A stretch of 64,000 bases of DNA from Saccharopolyspora sp. SCSIO 74807 (GTDB lineage Bacteria; Actinomycetota; Actinomycetes; Mycobacteriales; Pseudonocardiaceae): NCBI RefSeq assembly GCF_037023755.1, contig NZ_CP146100.1, forward strand, positions 5,859,501 to 5,923,500, read 5' to 3'. How positions within the stretch are numbered: the stretch's first letter is position 1; the number at the start of each line of letters is the position of its first letter. The position numbers and the translations under genes are program-made. Positions 52,966-61,915 of the stretch are shown here, in pieces. Below the pieces are notes generated by a model. It saw only the letters and a program-made list of their open reading frames with translations, was not told the origin of the DNA and made no database searches.

Positions 52966-53430
52966 CTACCCGGCGACCTTGGCGACCGTGCCGCCGGTGA
53001 CCCGCCGCAGCTCGTCCGGAGTCACCGAGAACACCGCGTTCGGCGTGCCCGCGGCGGCCCATACGACCTCGTACCGGAACAGGTCCTCGTCGATGACCAC
53101 GGTGGCCGGTTCGTTCTGCGCGACCGGAGGAACCCCGCCGACGCTGTAGCCGGTCCGCTTCTTCACCGTCTTGGCGTCCGGCTGGGTAAGCTCGGCGTCG
53201 AGCAGCTCGCCGACCGCGTCGACCGAAACCCGGTTCGTGCCGGAGGCGATCACCAGCACCGGCTGTTCTCCGGCGAGGAACAGCAGGCTCTTCGCGATCT
53301 GCGAGACGGTGGTGCCGATCGAGTCCGCCGCGTCCTGGGAAGTCCGGGTGCTGCTGTCGAGTTCGCGGACCTCGGTGCGGACACCGAGGTTTTCCAACGT
53401 GTCGGCGACTCGCTGGGCTTTGGCGTGCAT
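52966..53430 (-). CDS. YbaK/ProX-type aminoacyl-tRNA editing domain protein
   Basis: A 154-residue stand-alone editing domain (YbaK/EbsC type): SKSLLFLAGEQPVLVIASGT-like core, the KKRTGYSVGGVPPVA loop with the typical GYxxGGxPP motif, and EDLFRYEVVWAAAGTPNAVF. Such proteins deacylate mischarged Cys-tRNA(Pro) or Ala-tRNA(Pro). GGAGG precedes the ATG by six bases. It is a housekeeping-type gene and is followed at 36 bases by the methyltransferase gene. Confidence 0.9.
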   Translation of the reverse strand: MHAKAQRVADTLENLGVRTEVRELDSSTRTSQDAADSIGTTVSQIAKSLLFLAGEQPVLVIASGTNRVSVDAVGELLDAELTQPDAKTVKKRTGYSVGGVPPVAQNEPATVVIDEDLFRYEVVWAAAGTPNAVFSVTPDELRRVTGGTVAKVAG

Positions 53431-53606
53431 CGGTTCCCTCCTGAGCGTCCGTGCGTCTCGTGCTCCGGCACGCCACTCTAGTGCAAGTCGATCAGTCCGT
53501 CCGCGAATTTCGAGGCCGCCCGGCCTGGGCGCGCGGATTGGGGTTTCGCCTACTTTTTCCGCGATAGGTATGGGGTCCCCGGCACCGACCGCGCTGAGGA
53601 GATCCC

Positions 53607-55046
53607 ATGCCGCCTCCGGCTGGAACCGGTTTGCTGCGCAAACCGGACACGACGCTGCCGCACCGGCTGGCGCGCTCGGCCCGCACCGTGCAGGACGCCG
53701 CGGTGCCGATGCCGCGGCTGCGCGCGTGGATCGCCGAGCGCGGCGCCGCGCAGCTGCACCACGTCGAGCGGATCCCGTTCGCGGACCTGCACAGGTGGCG
53801 CTTCGACGACGCCACCGCCGACCTCGCGCACGACTCCGGGCGGTTCTTCCGCATCCAGGGGTTGCGGGTGCGCAGCGATCACGGTCCGGTGACCGGCTGG
53901 ACCCAGCCGATCATCAACCAGCCGGAGATCGGCATCCTCGGCATCCTGGTGCGCGAGATCGATGGCGTGCTGCACTGCCTGATGCAGGCGAAAACCGAGC
54001 CCGGCAACGTCAACGGCGTCCAGCTGTCGCCGACCGTGCAGGCCACCCGCAGCAACTATCAGCGGGTGCACGACGGCAACGCGGTGCCGTACCTGGAGCA
54101 CTTCCGGGACGCGCCGGAGCGCAACGTGCTCGCCGACGTGCTGCAGTCCGAGCAGGGTTCGTGGTTCTACCGCAAGCGCAACCGGAACATGGTCGTGGAG
54201 GTGCGCGAGCCGCTGCCGGAGCACGAAGACTTCCGCTGGGTCACGCTCGGGCAGCTGCACGCGCTGCTCGCCGAGGAGAACCTGGTGAACATGGACGCGC
54301 GGACGGTCCTTTCCTGCTTTCCCGGCGGGTTCGAGGGGGCCGCCGAGGGGTCCGCTTCGGACTCGTTGGGCGCCGCGCTGACCGGCTCCGGCGATCCGGC
54401 CGCGGGCAGCCTGCACACCACCTCCGAGGTGCGCAGCTGGATCACGGCGCAGCACGCCGAGCACCAGGTCCGCGCCGACCTGATCCCGCTCGGCGCGGTC
54501 CGCGGCTGGCGCCGCACCCCGGACGAGATCCGGCACGACGAGCACAACTTCTTCAGCATCGTGGCCGTGGACGTGCGCTCGAACAGCCGCGAGGTGACCG
54601 GCTGGACCCAGCCGTTGCTGCGCCCGCACGGCATCGGCATGGTGGCGCTGCTGGTCAAACGAGTGGACGGCGTGCTGCACGCACTGGTCAACGCCAGGGT
54701 CGAACCCGGTTACCTCGACGTCGTGGAGCTGGCACCGACCGTGCAGTGCACCCCGGAGAACTACGACCGGCTGGGCGTGGACTACCGGCCACCGTTCCTG
54801 GACGCGGTGCTGCACCGGCCCGCCGAGCGGGTGCTGTTCGACACCGAGCTGTCCGAGGAAGGCGGCCGGTTCCACCAGGCCCGGAACCGGTACCAGATCA
54901 TCGAGGTGGAACCCGGTTGCACCGCGGACGATCTGCCGGACTTCCGGTGGCTCACGCTGCACCAGCTCACCGAGCTGCTCAAGCACAGCCACTACGTCAA
55001 CGTGCAGGCGCGCAGCCTGATCGCTTGCTTGCGGGGGCTGTCATGA
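53607..55046 (+). CDS. NDP-hexose 2,3-dehydratase
   Basis: A 479-residue protein with the duplicated architecture of NDP-4-keto-6-deoxyhexose 2,3-dehydratases (EryBVI/SpnO type): the two halves each carry a repeat of GWTQP(II/LL) near residues 95 and 335, and each ends in FRW(V/L)TLxQL before LV/HYVN. The enzyme removes the 2-hydroxyl of NDP-4-keto-6-deoxyhexose, giving a 2,6-dideoxy precursor with the 3-ketoreductase. GAGGAG precedes ATG 53607 by five bases. The next gene starts within its stop codon (ATGA), so they are translationally coupled. First of the deoxysugar operon. Confidence 0.95.
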   Translation: MPPPAGTGLLRKPDTTLPHRLARSARTVQDAAVPMPRLRAWIAERGAAQLHHVERIPFADLHRWRFDDATADLAHDSGRFFRIQGLRVRSDHGPVTGWTQPIINQPEIGILGILVREIDGVLHCLMQAKTEPGNVNGVQLSPTVQATRSNYQRVHDGNAVPYLEHFRDAPERNVLADVLQSEQGSWFYRKRNRNMVVEVREPLPEHEDFRWVTLGQLHALLAEENLVNMDARTVLSCFPGGFEGAAEGSASDSLGAALTGSGDPAAGSLHTTSEVRSWITAQHAEHQVRADLIPLGAVRGWRRTPDEIRHDEHNFFSIVAVDVRSNSREVTGWTQPLLRPHGIGMVALLVKRVDGVLHALVNARVEPGYLDVVELAPTVQCTPENYDRLGVDYRPPFLDAVLHRPAERVLFDTELSEEGGRFHQARNRYQIIEVEPGCTADDLPDFRWLTLHQLTELLKHSHYVNVQARSLIACLRGLS

Positions 55047-56023
55047 GCCCGGTTCGGCTGGGTGTGCTCGGATGCTCGGCGATCGCCCGGCGCCGGAGCC
55101 TGCCCGCGGCCGCGGAGGTGCCGGAGCTGGTCACCACCGCGGTCGCCAGCCGAACCAGGGAGAAGGCCGAACGCTTCGCCGCCGAATTCGGTGCCACAGC
55201 GACGGATTACGAGTCGCTGGTGTCCGATCCGGACATCGACGCGATCTACCTCTCGCTGCCGAATTCGCTGCACCACGAGTGGACGCGGCGCGCGCTGGAC
55301 GCAGGTAAGCACGTGCTGTGCGAGAAACCGCTGACCGGCAGCGCGGCGGCAACTCGCGAGCTGACCGCGCTAGCGGACGAGAAGCGCCTCGTGCTGCGGG
55401 AGAATTTCGCCTTCCTGCACCATCCCGTGCACGACCACGTTCGCCGACTGCTCGACCAGGGACGCATCGGTCCGCTTCGGACTTTTACCGCGACGTTCGG
55501 CATTCCGCCGCTGCCCGGCGAGGACATCCGGTATTCCGCCGAACTCGGTGGCGGCGCGTTGCTCGACGTCGGCGTGTACCCGTTGCGGGCGGCGCTGCTG
55601 CTGCTCGGGCCGTCGCTGTCGCTGGTGGGCGCGACGCTGCGAATGGATGCTTCGTCCGATGTCGACGTGGCCGGAAACGTGTTGCTGACCGCGGACTCCG
55701 GGGTCTTCGCCAACCTCGAGTTCGGCTTCGAGCACAGCTACCGAGCCCGCTACGCGCTCTGGGGCGGCACGGCGTGGCTCGGCCTCGATCGGGCGTTCAC
55801 CCCGCCGCCGCAGCACCAGCCGGTCCTGCGCATCGAGGAGCAGGACCACGCCGAGGAGATCGTGCTGCCGCCGGCGCACCAGTTCCGCACCTCGCTTGGC
55901 TCGTTCGCGCAAGCCGTGCAACAGCGCACGCCGGAGGAAAAGCGCTGGGTGGCGGCTGCGGACGCGTTGGCCGCGCTGGTGGACGAGGTGCGCGAGCGCG
56001 CCGTGCGGGTCGAGGCGGCCTGA
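55043..56023 (+). CDS. NDP-hexose 3-ketoreductase, Gfo/Idh/MocA family
   Basis: A 326-residue Gfo/Idh/MocA oxidoreductase: Rossmann LGVLGCSAIARR at the start, the IYLSLPNSLHHEW and HVLCEKPLTGSA signatures, and the C-terminal dimer domain from about residue 125. Such enzymes reduce the 3-keto group formed by the 2,3-dehydratase (SpnN/KijD10-type). ATG 55043 overlaps the dehydratase stop by 4 bases. With the dehydratase and the 4-ketoreductase it makes a complete 2,6-dideoxyhexose branch; the stereochemistry at C3 cannot be told. Confidence 0.93.
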   Translation: MSPVRLGVLGCSAIARRRSLPAAAEVPELVTTAVASRTREKAERFAAEFGATATDYESLVSDPDIDAIYLSLPNSLHHEWTRRALDAGKHVLCEKPLTGSAAATRELTALADEKRLVLRENFAFLHHPVHDHVRRLLDQGRIGPLRTFTATFGIPPLPGEDIRYSAELGGGALLDVGVYPLRAALLLLGPSLSLVGATLRMDASSDVDVAGNVLLTADSGVFANLEFGFEHSYRARYALWGGTAWLGLDRAFTPPPQHQPVLRIEEQDHAEEIVLPPAHQFRTSLGSFAQAVQQRTPEEKRWVAAADALAALVDEVRERAVRVEAA

Positions 56024-56024
56024 A

Positions 56025-56795
56025 GTGGAGATCGTCGGCCGCGGCTTCCTCGCCCGCCATCTCGCGCCGCACTTCGGTGCGCGCTACCCGGACGTCACCG
56101 TGATCGCTGCCGGGGTCTCCACGGCGGCCAGCACCGACTTCGCCGCTTTCGACCGGGAAGCGGAGCTCGTCGCGGACGTGCTGCGGCGATGCCGGAAGCA
56201 GCGGCGCACCGCGGTGTTCCTGTCCACCGCCTCTTCCGGGGTCTACGGCGCGGAGGGCTCGCCGGGCACCGAGGACGGCCCGGTCTTCCCGCGCACCGTC
56301 TACGGGCGGCACAAGCTCGCGCTGGAGCGGGTGTGCGCGCTGTCCGGCGCGCCCTACCTGATCCTGCGGCTCACCCACCTCGTCGGTGCCGGTCAGCAGC
56401 CGGACCAGCTGCTACCCGCGTTGACCCGCGGAGTTCTCTCCGGCGCGGTGGCCGTGCAGCCGGGCGCATACCGGGACCTGCTGGACGTTCGGCACGTTGC
56501 ACCGACACTCGATGTGTTGCTGCGGCGGGGAATCCGCAATGACGTCTTGAATATCGCGTCCGGCCGCCCGATCGCGGTCCCGGACATCGTGGACGGTATC
56601 GAATCCCGGATGGACGTCCGCGCCGAGCGCCGCACCGTGCCCCGACCGCCGGAGCGCACTGTGGTCGACACCGCGAAGTTGCGCAGGCTGGTGCCCGAGT
56701 TCGCCGCGCACGACTTCGGTACGGGCTACCTAGACGATCTCCTGGACCGCTACCTGAGCGCTTTCGTGCAAGACGCCGTCGTCTTCAGCGGTTGA
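56025..56795 (+). CDS. NDP-hexose 4-ketoreductase (extended SDR)
   Basis: A 256-residue epimerase/dehydratase-fold reductase. The N-terminal NAD strand is reduced to EIVGRGFLARHLAPHFG, and the YxxxK catalytic pair is YGRHK with STASSGVYG upstream. A short extended SDR of this kind reduces the C4 ketone of NDP-4-keto-2,6-dideoxyhexose, the last step before transfer. GTG at 56025 follows the previous stop by one base. It converges on the glycosyltransferase gene with its stop 4 bases away. Identification relies on the sugar context; EryBIV-like. Confidence 0.85.
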   Translation: MEIVGRGFLARHLAPHFGARYPDVTVIAAGVSTAASTDFAAFDREAELVADVLRRCRKQRRTAVFLSTASSGVYGAEGSPGTEDGPVFPRTVYGRHKLALERVCALSGAPYLILRLTHLVGAGQQPDQLLPALTRGVLSGAVAVQPGAYRDLLDVRHVAPTLDVLLRRGIRNDVLNIASGRPIAVPDIVDGIESRMDVRAERRTVPRPPERTVVDTAKLRRLVPEFAAHDFGTGYLDDLLDRYLSAFVQDAVVFSG

Positions 56796-56799
56796 GGGT

Positions 56800-58026
56800 T
56801 CAGTCGCGCGCCAGGGCTTCCAACTTGCCGACCACATCGGACGGTGCGGGCAGCGATGCGGCCGCCGCGGCGAGCTCGCGGGCGGATTCGGTGAACGACG
56901 ATTCCTCCAGCAGGCGACCGAAAGCGGCCTTGAGCCCGTCGACCTCCGCCGCGTGGTTCGGAATGTCCAGCCCGGCACCGGCCGCGCTGAACCGCCCGGC
57001 CATCACCGGCTGGTCGTACCCGCACGGCAATGCGAGCTGCGGCACTCCGGCCACCAGCGAGGTCATGCTCACTCCCCCGCCGCCGTAATGCGCCACCGCA
57101 GCGCATTCCGGCAACACCAAGCTCAGCGGCACGTCGGAGCGCACGATCACACCGTCCGGCAACGGTCCGGCCGCCGCGGCGTCGGCGGGTGAGGAAAGCA
57201 GCAGCACCTCCGCGCCCGCCGCGTTCGCGGCCTGAACGACCTGAGACATCTTGTTCACAACAGGCCCGAACGTGCGGGTCGCCGAGCGGCCCCACACCAC
57301 GCACACCCGCGGTTTCCCGCCGCACGGCGGGATATCGCCCGGAACGCTGCCCGGACCGTTGTACGGGATGTAGCGACTCGGAACGGCCGCAGCTTCGTAA
57401 GACGGCCGCAGCTGCGGCGGGCACGGGTCCAGCACGTGATCGATGTGGTGGAACCCCATCTCGCCGAGGCCGTAACGCTCGAAGGCGGCACTGGTATCCA
57501 CCGGTGCGTGCCCGTCCGGCGCCTCGCCGTAATCGTCGGCTGTGCCGAACGGGCCCCACAGCTGGAGCACGTCGGGTGCGCCGGTCATCTTCGCGACCAG
57601 CGGCCCTTCCAAGCTCTCCATGTCGTGCACCACGAGCTGCGGCCGCCATTCACGGGCGAAGGCCACGGCCGCGTCGGTGCTGCGGGTGGCGTTCGCGAGC
57701 ATCTCCGGACGTAATTTCTCGTGCCACGCCGCGAAATCGAACGTTGCGAAGTCGACCGGCTCCGCGGTGTCCGGGTGCAGCGGCGGCTCCGGGTACGGCC
57801 AGCCGCCGCGCAATGCCGTGAGCAGGTTGATCAGCCGCGCCCCGCGCAGCAGGTCCAGGCTCGCCAGCCGCGGCACGGGCGTCATCCCGGCCCGCGCAAC
57901 CGGGTCCACATCGGACTCGTTGCACAGCACCCGAACTTCGTGCCCGGCGGCCTGCAACGCCCATCCCAGCGGAACCATCGGGAAGTAGTGACCCGGCCAC
58001 GGGGAAACCGCGAACAGCACTCGCAT
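56800..58026 (-). CDS. Macrolide-type glycosyltransferase (GT1, activator-dependent type)
   Basis: A 408-residue GT-B glycosyltransferase of the EryCIII/DesVII-like group. The N-terminal domain starts VLFAVSPWPGHYFPMVPLGW, the acceptor-side middle has the WHEKLRPEML helix, and the C-terminal donor signature is AHYGGGGVSMTSLVAGVPQL with PCGYDQPV. These enzymes transfer NDP-deoxysugars to polyketide aglycones and usually need a P450-like activator protein; none is in the window. ATG 58026 is convergent with the 4-ketoreductase and divergent from the exporter genes. Confidence 0.92.
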   Translation of the reverse strand: MRVLFAVSPWPGHYFPMVPLGWALQAAGHEVRVLCNESDVDPVARAGMTPVPRLASLDLLRGARLINLLTALRGGWPYPEPPLHPDTAEPVDFATFDFAAWHEKLRPEMLANATRSTDAAVAFAREWRPQLVVHDMESLEGPLVAKMTGAPDVLQLWGPFGTADDYGEAPDGHAPVDTSAAFERYGLGEMGFHHIDHVLDPCPPQLRPSYEAAAVPSRYIPYNGPGSVPGDIPPCGGKPRVCVVWGRSATRTFGPVVNKMSQVVQAANAAGAEVLLLSSPADAAAAGPLPDGVIVRSDVPLSLVLPECAAVAHYGGGGVSMTSLVAGVPQLALPCGYDQPVMAGRFSAAGAGLDIPNHAAEVDGLKAAFGRLLEESSFTESARELAAAAASLPAPSDVVGKLEALARD

Positions 58027-58214
58027 GGCCGCATCGTATTCCGCCGCAAATGGCAGAATCACTAGTGTCGTGGGCGGATTCCGAACGCCGATCTGGTCGT
58101 ACCACGAGTCTTCCGGTGTTAAGCCCCTTGGTGCGGGACTCGGACTGTCCCATGCTGCACCTCGCGGCGACCCGGTTTGCTGGGACACACGACGAGAAAC
58201 GGGGAATCCGACCC

Positions 58215-59204
58215 ATGACCGTGTTCACGACCGCCCGCACCGTCCGATCCGCGCTCGATCCGGAACCGGACGCGGTGATGATCGAAGCCGTCGACGTGGG
58301 CAAGCGGTTCGGCTCGGTGCCCGCGCTGGAGTCGGTGAGCCTGCAGGTGCCGAAGGGCAGCGTGCTCGGCCTGCTCGGGCACAACGGTGCGGGCAAGACG
58401 ACGCTGGTGAACATCCTGACCGCGATGCAGCCGGCCGGTTCGGGCACCGCCCGCGTCGCCGGGTTCGACGTGGCGGCGCAGCCGAAGGAGGTGCGCAAGC
58501 GGATCGGGCTGACCGGCCAGTTCGCCGCGGTCGACGAGCGGCTCAGCGGGCGGGAGAACCTGACCATGCTGGCCCGGTTGCTCGGCGCGGACACCTCGCG
58601 GGCCAAGGCGCGCGCCGACGAGCTGCTCACCGCGTTCGACCTGACCGAGGCGTCCGGACGGCAGGCCAGGACCTACTCGGGCGGGATGCGCAGGCGCCTG
58701 GACCTGGCGGCTTCGCTGGTCGGCAATCCCGAAGTGATCTTCCTGGACGAGCCGACCACCGGGCTGGACCCGACCAGCAGGCGAGCCATGTGGGAGATCG
58801 TCTCCGGGCTGGTCGCCGAGGGCACCACCGTCCTGCTGACCACGCAATACCTGGACGAGGCCGATCGGCTGGCGGACACGATCACGGTGCTCTCGGCCGG
58901 GCGGATCGTCGCCAGCGGCTCCGCCGCGGAGCTCAAAGCACGCGTCGGGCAGCGCACCGTGACCGTCGTCCCGCCGCACGGCGGCGACCCGGAGGCCGGG
59001 TGCGCGGCGCTGCGGCGAGCGGGAATGGACCCGTCGGTGGGCCGGGACGGCACCGCGATCATCACGCCGATCGAGGCTTCCCGGGACACCGCGGCGGTGA
59101 TCCGGGTGCTCGACGAGGCCGGAGTGGACGTCGCCGAGCTCGCGTTCGGCGAGCCGACGCTGGACGACGTGTACCTGGCGCTGGCGCGGCGCACCGCGGG
59201 CTGA
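58215..59204 (+). CDS. ABC exporter ATP-binding subunit, DrrA-type
   Basis: A 329-residue ATPase of the DrrA/daunorubicin-resistance group: Walker A GHNGAGKTT (residues about 56-64), signature YSGGMRRRLDLA, Walker B VIFLDEPTTG, and the C-terminal DrrA extension. With the next permease it should export the polyketide or a related drug-like compound and provide self-resistance. ATG 58215 has no strong ribosome site, but the upstream frame lacks family similarity. The location between glycosyltransferase and PKS supports a role in the polyketide cluster. Confidence 0.94.
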   Translation: MTVFTTARTVRSALDPEPDAVMIEAVDVGKRFGSVPALESVSLQVPKGSVLGLLGHNGAGKTTLVNILTAMQPAGSGTARVAGFDVAAQPKEVRKRIGLTGQFAAVDERLSGRENLTMLARLLGADTSRAKARADELLTAFDLTEASGRQARTYSGGMRRRLDLAASLVGNPEVIFLDEPTTGLDPTSRRAMWEIVSGLVAEGTTVLLTTQYLDEADRLADTITVLSAGRIVASGSAAELKARVGQRTVTVVPPHGGDPEAGCAALRRAGMDPSVGRDGTAIITPIEASRDTAAVIRVLDEAGVDVAELAFGEPTLDDVYLALARRTAG

Positions 59205-59269
59205 CCCGACCGGCCGGGAACGCGCGGTACTTCCCGAACCACCACCTCTCCGACCACAGTGGAGCGACA

Positions 59270-60097
59270 ATGACCGCGACCGCACCGGTTGCAGCGGGCG
59301 CGACGACCGCGCCGAGATGGAACGGCAGCTCCGTCGCAACCCAGATAGCCGTGCTCACCGAGCGATCGCTGCGCGCGTTCGCCGGCGATCCCGGGCTGGT
59401 GCTGATCGGCCTGATCCAGCCGGTGATGACGCTGTTCGTGTTCACCCAGATCTTCACCAACTTCGCGCTCGCCGCGAAACTGCCCGCGGGCACCGAGTAC
59501 CTCGATTTCCTGCTGCCCGCGGTGCTGGTCAACCACGTCGTGCAGACGTCTTCGCAAACCGGAATCGGGCTGGTGGAGGACCTGCGCAACGGCATCGTCG
59601 CCCGGCTGCGCTCGATGCCGATCATCCCGAGCGCGCTGCTGCTGGCGCGCAGCGCCTCCGACTTGATCCGCAGCGCTATCCAGGTGGCGCTGATCCTGGT
59701 GCTGGCCTGGGCGGTGCTCGGCTACTCCCCCGCGGGCGGATTCGGCGGGACGCTGCTGTCCGCGCTGCTCACCCTCGCCGTCGGCACCGCGCTGAGCTGG
59801 GCGTTCCTCGCGATGGGGGCCTGCTTGCGGCGCACCGAGCCGATGCAGAACATCAGCGTGCTGGTGATGGTGCCGCTGATGTTCATCTCCAGCGCGTTCG
59901 TCCCGATCGAGGAACTGCCGGACTGGCTGGAGTTCGTCGCCCGCATCAACCCGCTCACCTACGCCGTGGACGCTTCCCGCGCCGTCGCGCTGGGCCTGGA
60001 CGGCACCTACCTGATCGGCCCGTCCCTGCTCATCAGCATCGCCGTCACCGCCGTCAGCGCAGGCATCGCCGTCCGAGGCTTCCGCAAGCCGCTGTAA
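59270..60097 (+). CDS. ABC exporter permease subunit, DrrB-type
   Basis: A 275-residue ABC-2 permease with six membrane segments and the conserved VEDLRNGIVARLRSMPI region between segments 2 and 3 and MFISSAFVPIEELPDWLE near residue 205, both diagnostic of DrrB. It pairs with the ATPase 65 bases upstream. A strong terminator follows the stop. Confidence 0.94.
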   Translation: MTATAPVAAGATTAPRWNGSSVATQIAVLTERSLRAFAGDPGLVLIGLIQPVMTLFVFTQIFTNFALAAKLPAGTEYLDFLLPAVLVNHVVQTSSQTGIGLVEDLRNGIVARLRSMPIIPSALLLARSASDLIRSAIQVALILVLAWAVLGYSPAGGFGGTLLSALLTLAVGTALSWAFLAMGACLRRTEPMQNISVLVMVPLMFISSAFVPIEELPDWLEFVARINPLTYAVDASRAVALGLDGTYLIGPSLLISIAVTAVSAGIAVRGFRKPL

Positions 60098-60115
60098 CCC
60101 CGCTCGTCCCCCGCC

Positions 60116-60156
60116 CCGGCCCGCCGCGCCCTCCTGCACGCGGCGGGCCGGTTTTC
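60116..60156 (+). terminator. Rho-independent terminator after the exporter
   Basis: Thirteen-base perfect arms (CCGGCCCGCCGCG and complement, 60116-60128 and 60139-60151) with a 10-base loop, then a TTTT run. The rest of 60157-60327 has no supported gene. Confidence 0.8.
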
Positions 60157-60327
60157 GTCGGCTCACGGGGAAATCGGCTCCCCATCGGCGTAATCGGCCG
60201 TGGTCGTGGCCTTGCTCTCGAGATCTTCTTCGATTGGATGCCCCGCCGGGACTCGCGGCCGGGGGAACGCGAGCCACCGGCGGGGCGCGGTCTGCCACCG
60301 GGCTCGGGAAACCGGCGGCAGACCGGG

Positions 60328-60597
60328 TCAGGCGGCCGTGCCGGACTTCCAGTCCGACGGCCGTTGCGGGACGATCCGCGATGATCCGGGCCCTGATTCG
60401 TCGCTGTTCCACGTCGTAAACAGGCAGGCTTGGCAGATTTCTCGGGTGTCCTGGGGCAGAGCCTGGACGAGCACGCGGGACATGCGGCCGACCAACGGGT
60501 GACCGCAGGCAGCGACGATGACATTCCCTCGCGCCGAGCAACCGACCACGTGCCACCACGAACACCACTCCGAGGTGATCCAGGCGTAGTGGTTCAC
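60328..60597 (-). CDS. Small Cys-rich protein in GntR-linked operon
   Basis: An 89-residue protein beginning VNHYAWITSEWCSWWHVVG, with ACGHPLVGRMSRVLV and a CQAC pair, probably a small zinc site. Similar Trp/Cys-rich proteins occur near conjugative or regulatory loci of actinomycetes, with no known function. The GTG at 60597 overlaps the stop of the 31-residue ORF by 4 bases (GTGA), which decides the start over the GTG at 60600. Third gene of a three-gene minus-strand unit. Confidence 0.65.
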   Translation of the reverse strand: MNHYAWITSEWCSWWHVVGCSARGNVIVAACGHPLVGRMSRVLVQALPQDTREICQACLFTTWNSDESGPGSSRIVPQRPSDWKSGTAA

Positions 60598-60689
60598 CAC
60601 GAATCACCCAGCCCCGAGGCCGACCGCACCAAGATCTCCAACAGCACCAGCTGTCCGATCACCGCGAGATTCAGCAAATCCTTGTTCAT
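60594..60689 (-). CDS. 31-residue hydrophobic microprotein
   Basis: A 31-codon frame (MNKDLLNLAVIGQLVLLEIL..., ending SGLGDSW) that sits exactly between its neighbours: its ATG overlaps the previous stop by 4 bases and its TGA overlaps the next start by 4 bases. The central leucine-rich half could form one membrane helix. Coupling at both ends is the main support; too short for usual callers. Function unknown. Confidence 0.55.
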   Translation of the reverse strand: MNKDLLNLAVIGQLVLLEILVRSASGLGDSW

Positions 60690-60958
60690 CGCGCGATTTC
60701 CCAGCCTGTGCTGCCGAACACGACCTCATCGCACTGACCGGCCGATGACTCAGATCCCAGTGCAAGCGCCCTGGTGCAGAACATGCACGGCGCCCCCGCT
60801 GGCCGGTCGAACACCTCTACGTCGTCGGCGCGCATTACCAGCTCGCACAACGTCCGATACAGCTCACCCGGTGTCGCCGTCGCGACGTGCACCGTCCGCC
60901 GCGCTTCGCCGACCAAGCCAAGCCGATACCGGACCCGCACCACTTCGTTAATCAGCAC
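60686..60958 (-). CDS. Small CxxC protein in GntR-linked operon
   Basis: A 90-residue protein with a NEVVRVRYRLGLVGEARRTV start, LCELVMRADDVEVFDRP and a PCMFC metal-type motif. Proteins of this type accompany GntR regulators in actinomycete accessory DNA. GTG 60958 has a strong GGAGGGGGTGAG ribosome site. First gene of the minus-strand unit, divergent from the GntR/UTRA gene and separated from it by a palindrome. Confidence 0.7.
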   Translation of the reverse strand: MLINEVVRVRYRLGLVGEARRTVHVATATPGELYRTLCELVMRADDVEVFDRPAGAPCMFCTRALALGSESSAGQCDEVVFGSTGWEIAR

Positions 60959-61020
60959 CGCTCACCCCCTCCATCGATGTCGCGTGAGCGCTACTGCGCA
61001 ACAGCCGCGCACCGATTGCT

Positions 61021-61094
61021 CGTCTTACTCGTCTGTGACGAGTAAGACGTTACGTTGACCGCCCGGGATGGGCAAGTACCAAACGAGTGAGACG
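61021..61094. promoter_or_regulatory. GntR operator: 13-bp perfect palindrome plus second site
   Basis: CGTCTTACTCGTC (61021-61033) and its exact complement GACGAGTAAGACG (61037-61049) flank TGT. A second half-like site ACGAGTGAGACG (61083-61094) has one change. They lie between the divergent small-gene unit and the GntR gene, the expected place for autoregulatory control. TTGACC at 61055 may be a -35. Confidence 0.75.
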
Positions 61095-61134
61095 ATTGGG
61101 GACGCACGACAAATCCCACGTGTGAGAGGTACCG

Positions 61135-61875
61135 ATGAGCGCAGCAGCGAGGCACAAGGAGATCGCGGACGTTCTGCGCGCAGAGATCGACTCTCAGCTG
61201 ACGGCGGGCGATCGGCTGCCGAGCGAACCTGAGCTCATAGCGCGGTTCGAGGCCAGTCGCAGCACGATTCGCCAAGCGCTTGCGGCGTTGCGCGACGAGG
61301 GCAAGGTTCAGATGCGCCACGGCATCGGCGTGTTCGTCAGTCCGCCGCGCGTGGTCCGGCGCCTGGACTCGCGCGAGCGGTTGAGCAAGTCCCGGCGGGA
61401 GCGCAACGAGAGCGCCTTCCTCGGTGACGCAGCCGCGCAAGGCTTCACCCCGTCGTCATCGGTGCGGGTCTGGTTCGAGCCGGCCGCCGACTTCGCCGAG
61501 ATCTTCGGCATCGAACCGGCCGACGAGGTCTGCGTGCGCGACCGCGTGATGCGTGCCGATGGGCAACCGGTCATGTTGGCGACGTCGCGGCTTCCGCGGA
61601 GGATCACCGAAGGAACGCCGCTGGAGAAGGTCGATACCGGGCCCGGCGGTGCGCTTGCCCGTCTCGAAGACCTCGGCTACGGCGCCACCCGCTATGAAGA
61701 GATCGTGTCGGCCGCGATGGCCGGCGATCTCGAGCGGCAGTCCCTCGACATGGCGCGCGGGCCGCTACTGCACGTTCGCCGAATCGCGTGGAGCGGCGAT
61801 CGCGTGGTCGAGGTGAACGACATGAAGATGCCGGGCAGCGGGTACGAACTCCGCTACGGCTGGGACGCGGACTGA
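61135..61875 (+). CDS. GntR family regulator, HutC/UTRA type
   Basis: A 246-residue repressor with an N-terminal winged helix (about residues 1-70; DRLPSEPELIARFEASRSTI, RQALAALRDEGKVQMRHGIG) and a C-terminal UTRA ligand domain (SSVRVWFEPAADFAEIFGIE, CVRDRVMRADGQPVMLATS). UTRA domains bind sugar phosphates or other small effectors. The perfect palindrome 86-114 bases upstream is its likely binding site and also faces the divergent small-gene unit. It lies between the polyketide exporter and PKS genes, but its targets look local. Confidence 0.9.
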   Translation: MSAAARHKEIADVLRAEIDSQLTAGDRLPSEPELIARFEASRSTIRQALAALRDEGKVQMRHGIGVFVSPPRVVRRLDSRERLSKSRRERNESAFLGDAAAQGFTPSSSVRVWFEPAADFAEIFGIEPADEVCVRDRVMRADGQPVMLATSRLPRRITEGTPLEKVDTGPGGALARLEDLGYGATRYEEIVSAAMAGDLERQSLDMARGPLLHVRRIAWSGDRVVEVNDMKMPGSGYELRYGWDAD

Positions 61876-61915
61876 CCGAGGACCGCCAGGCGGGACGGCA
61901 CGGTCGTCCCGCCGG

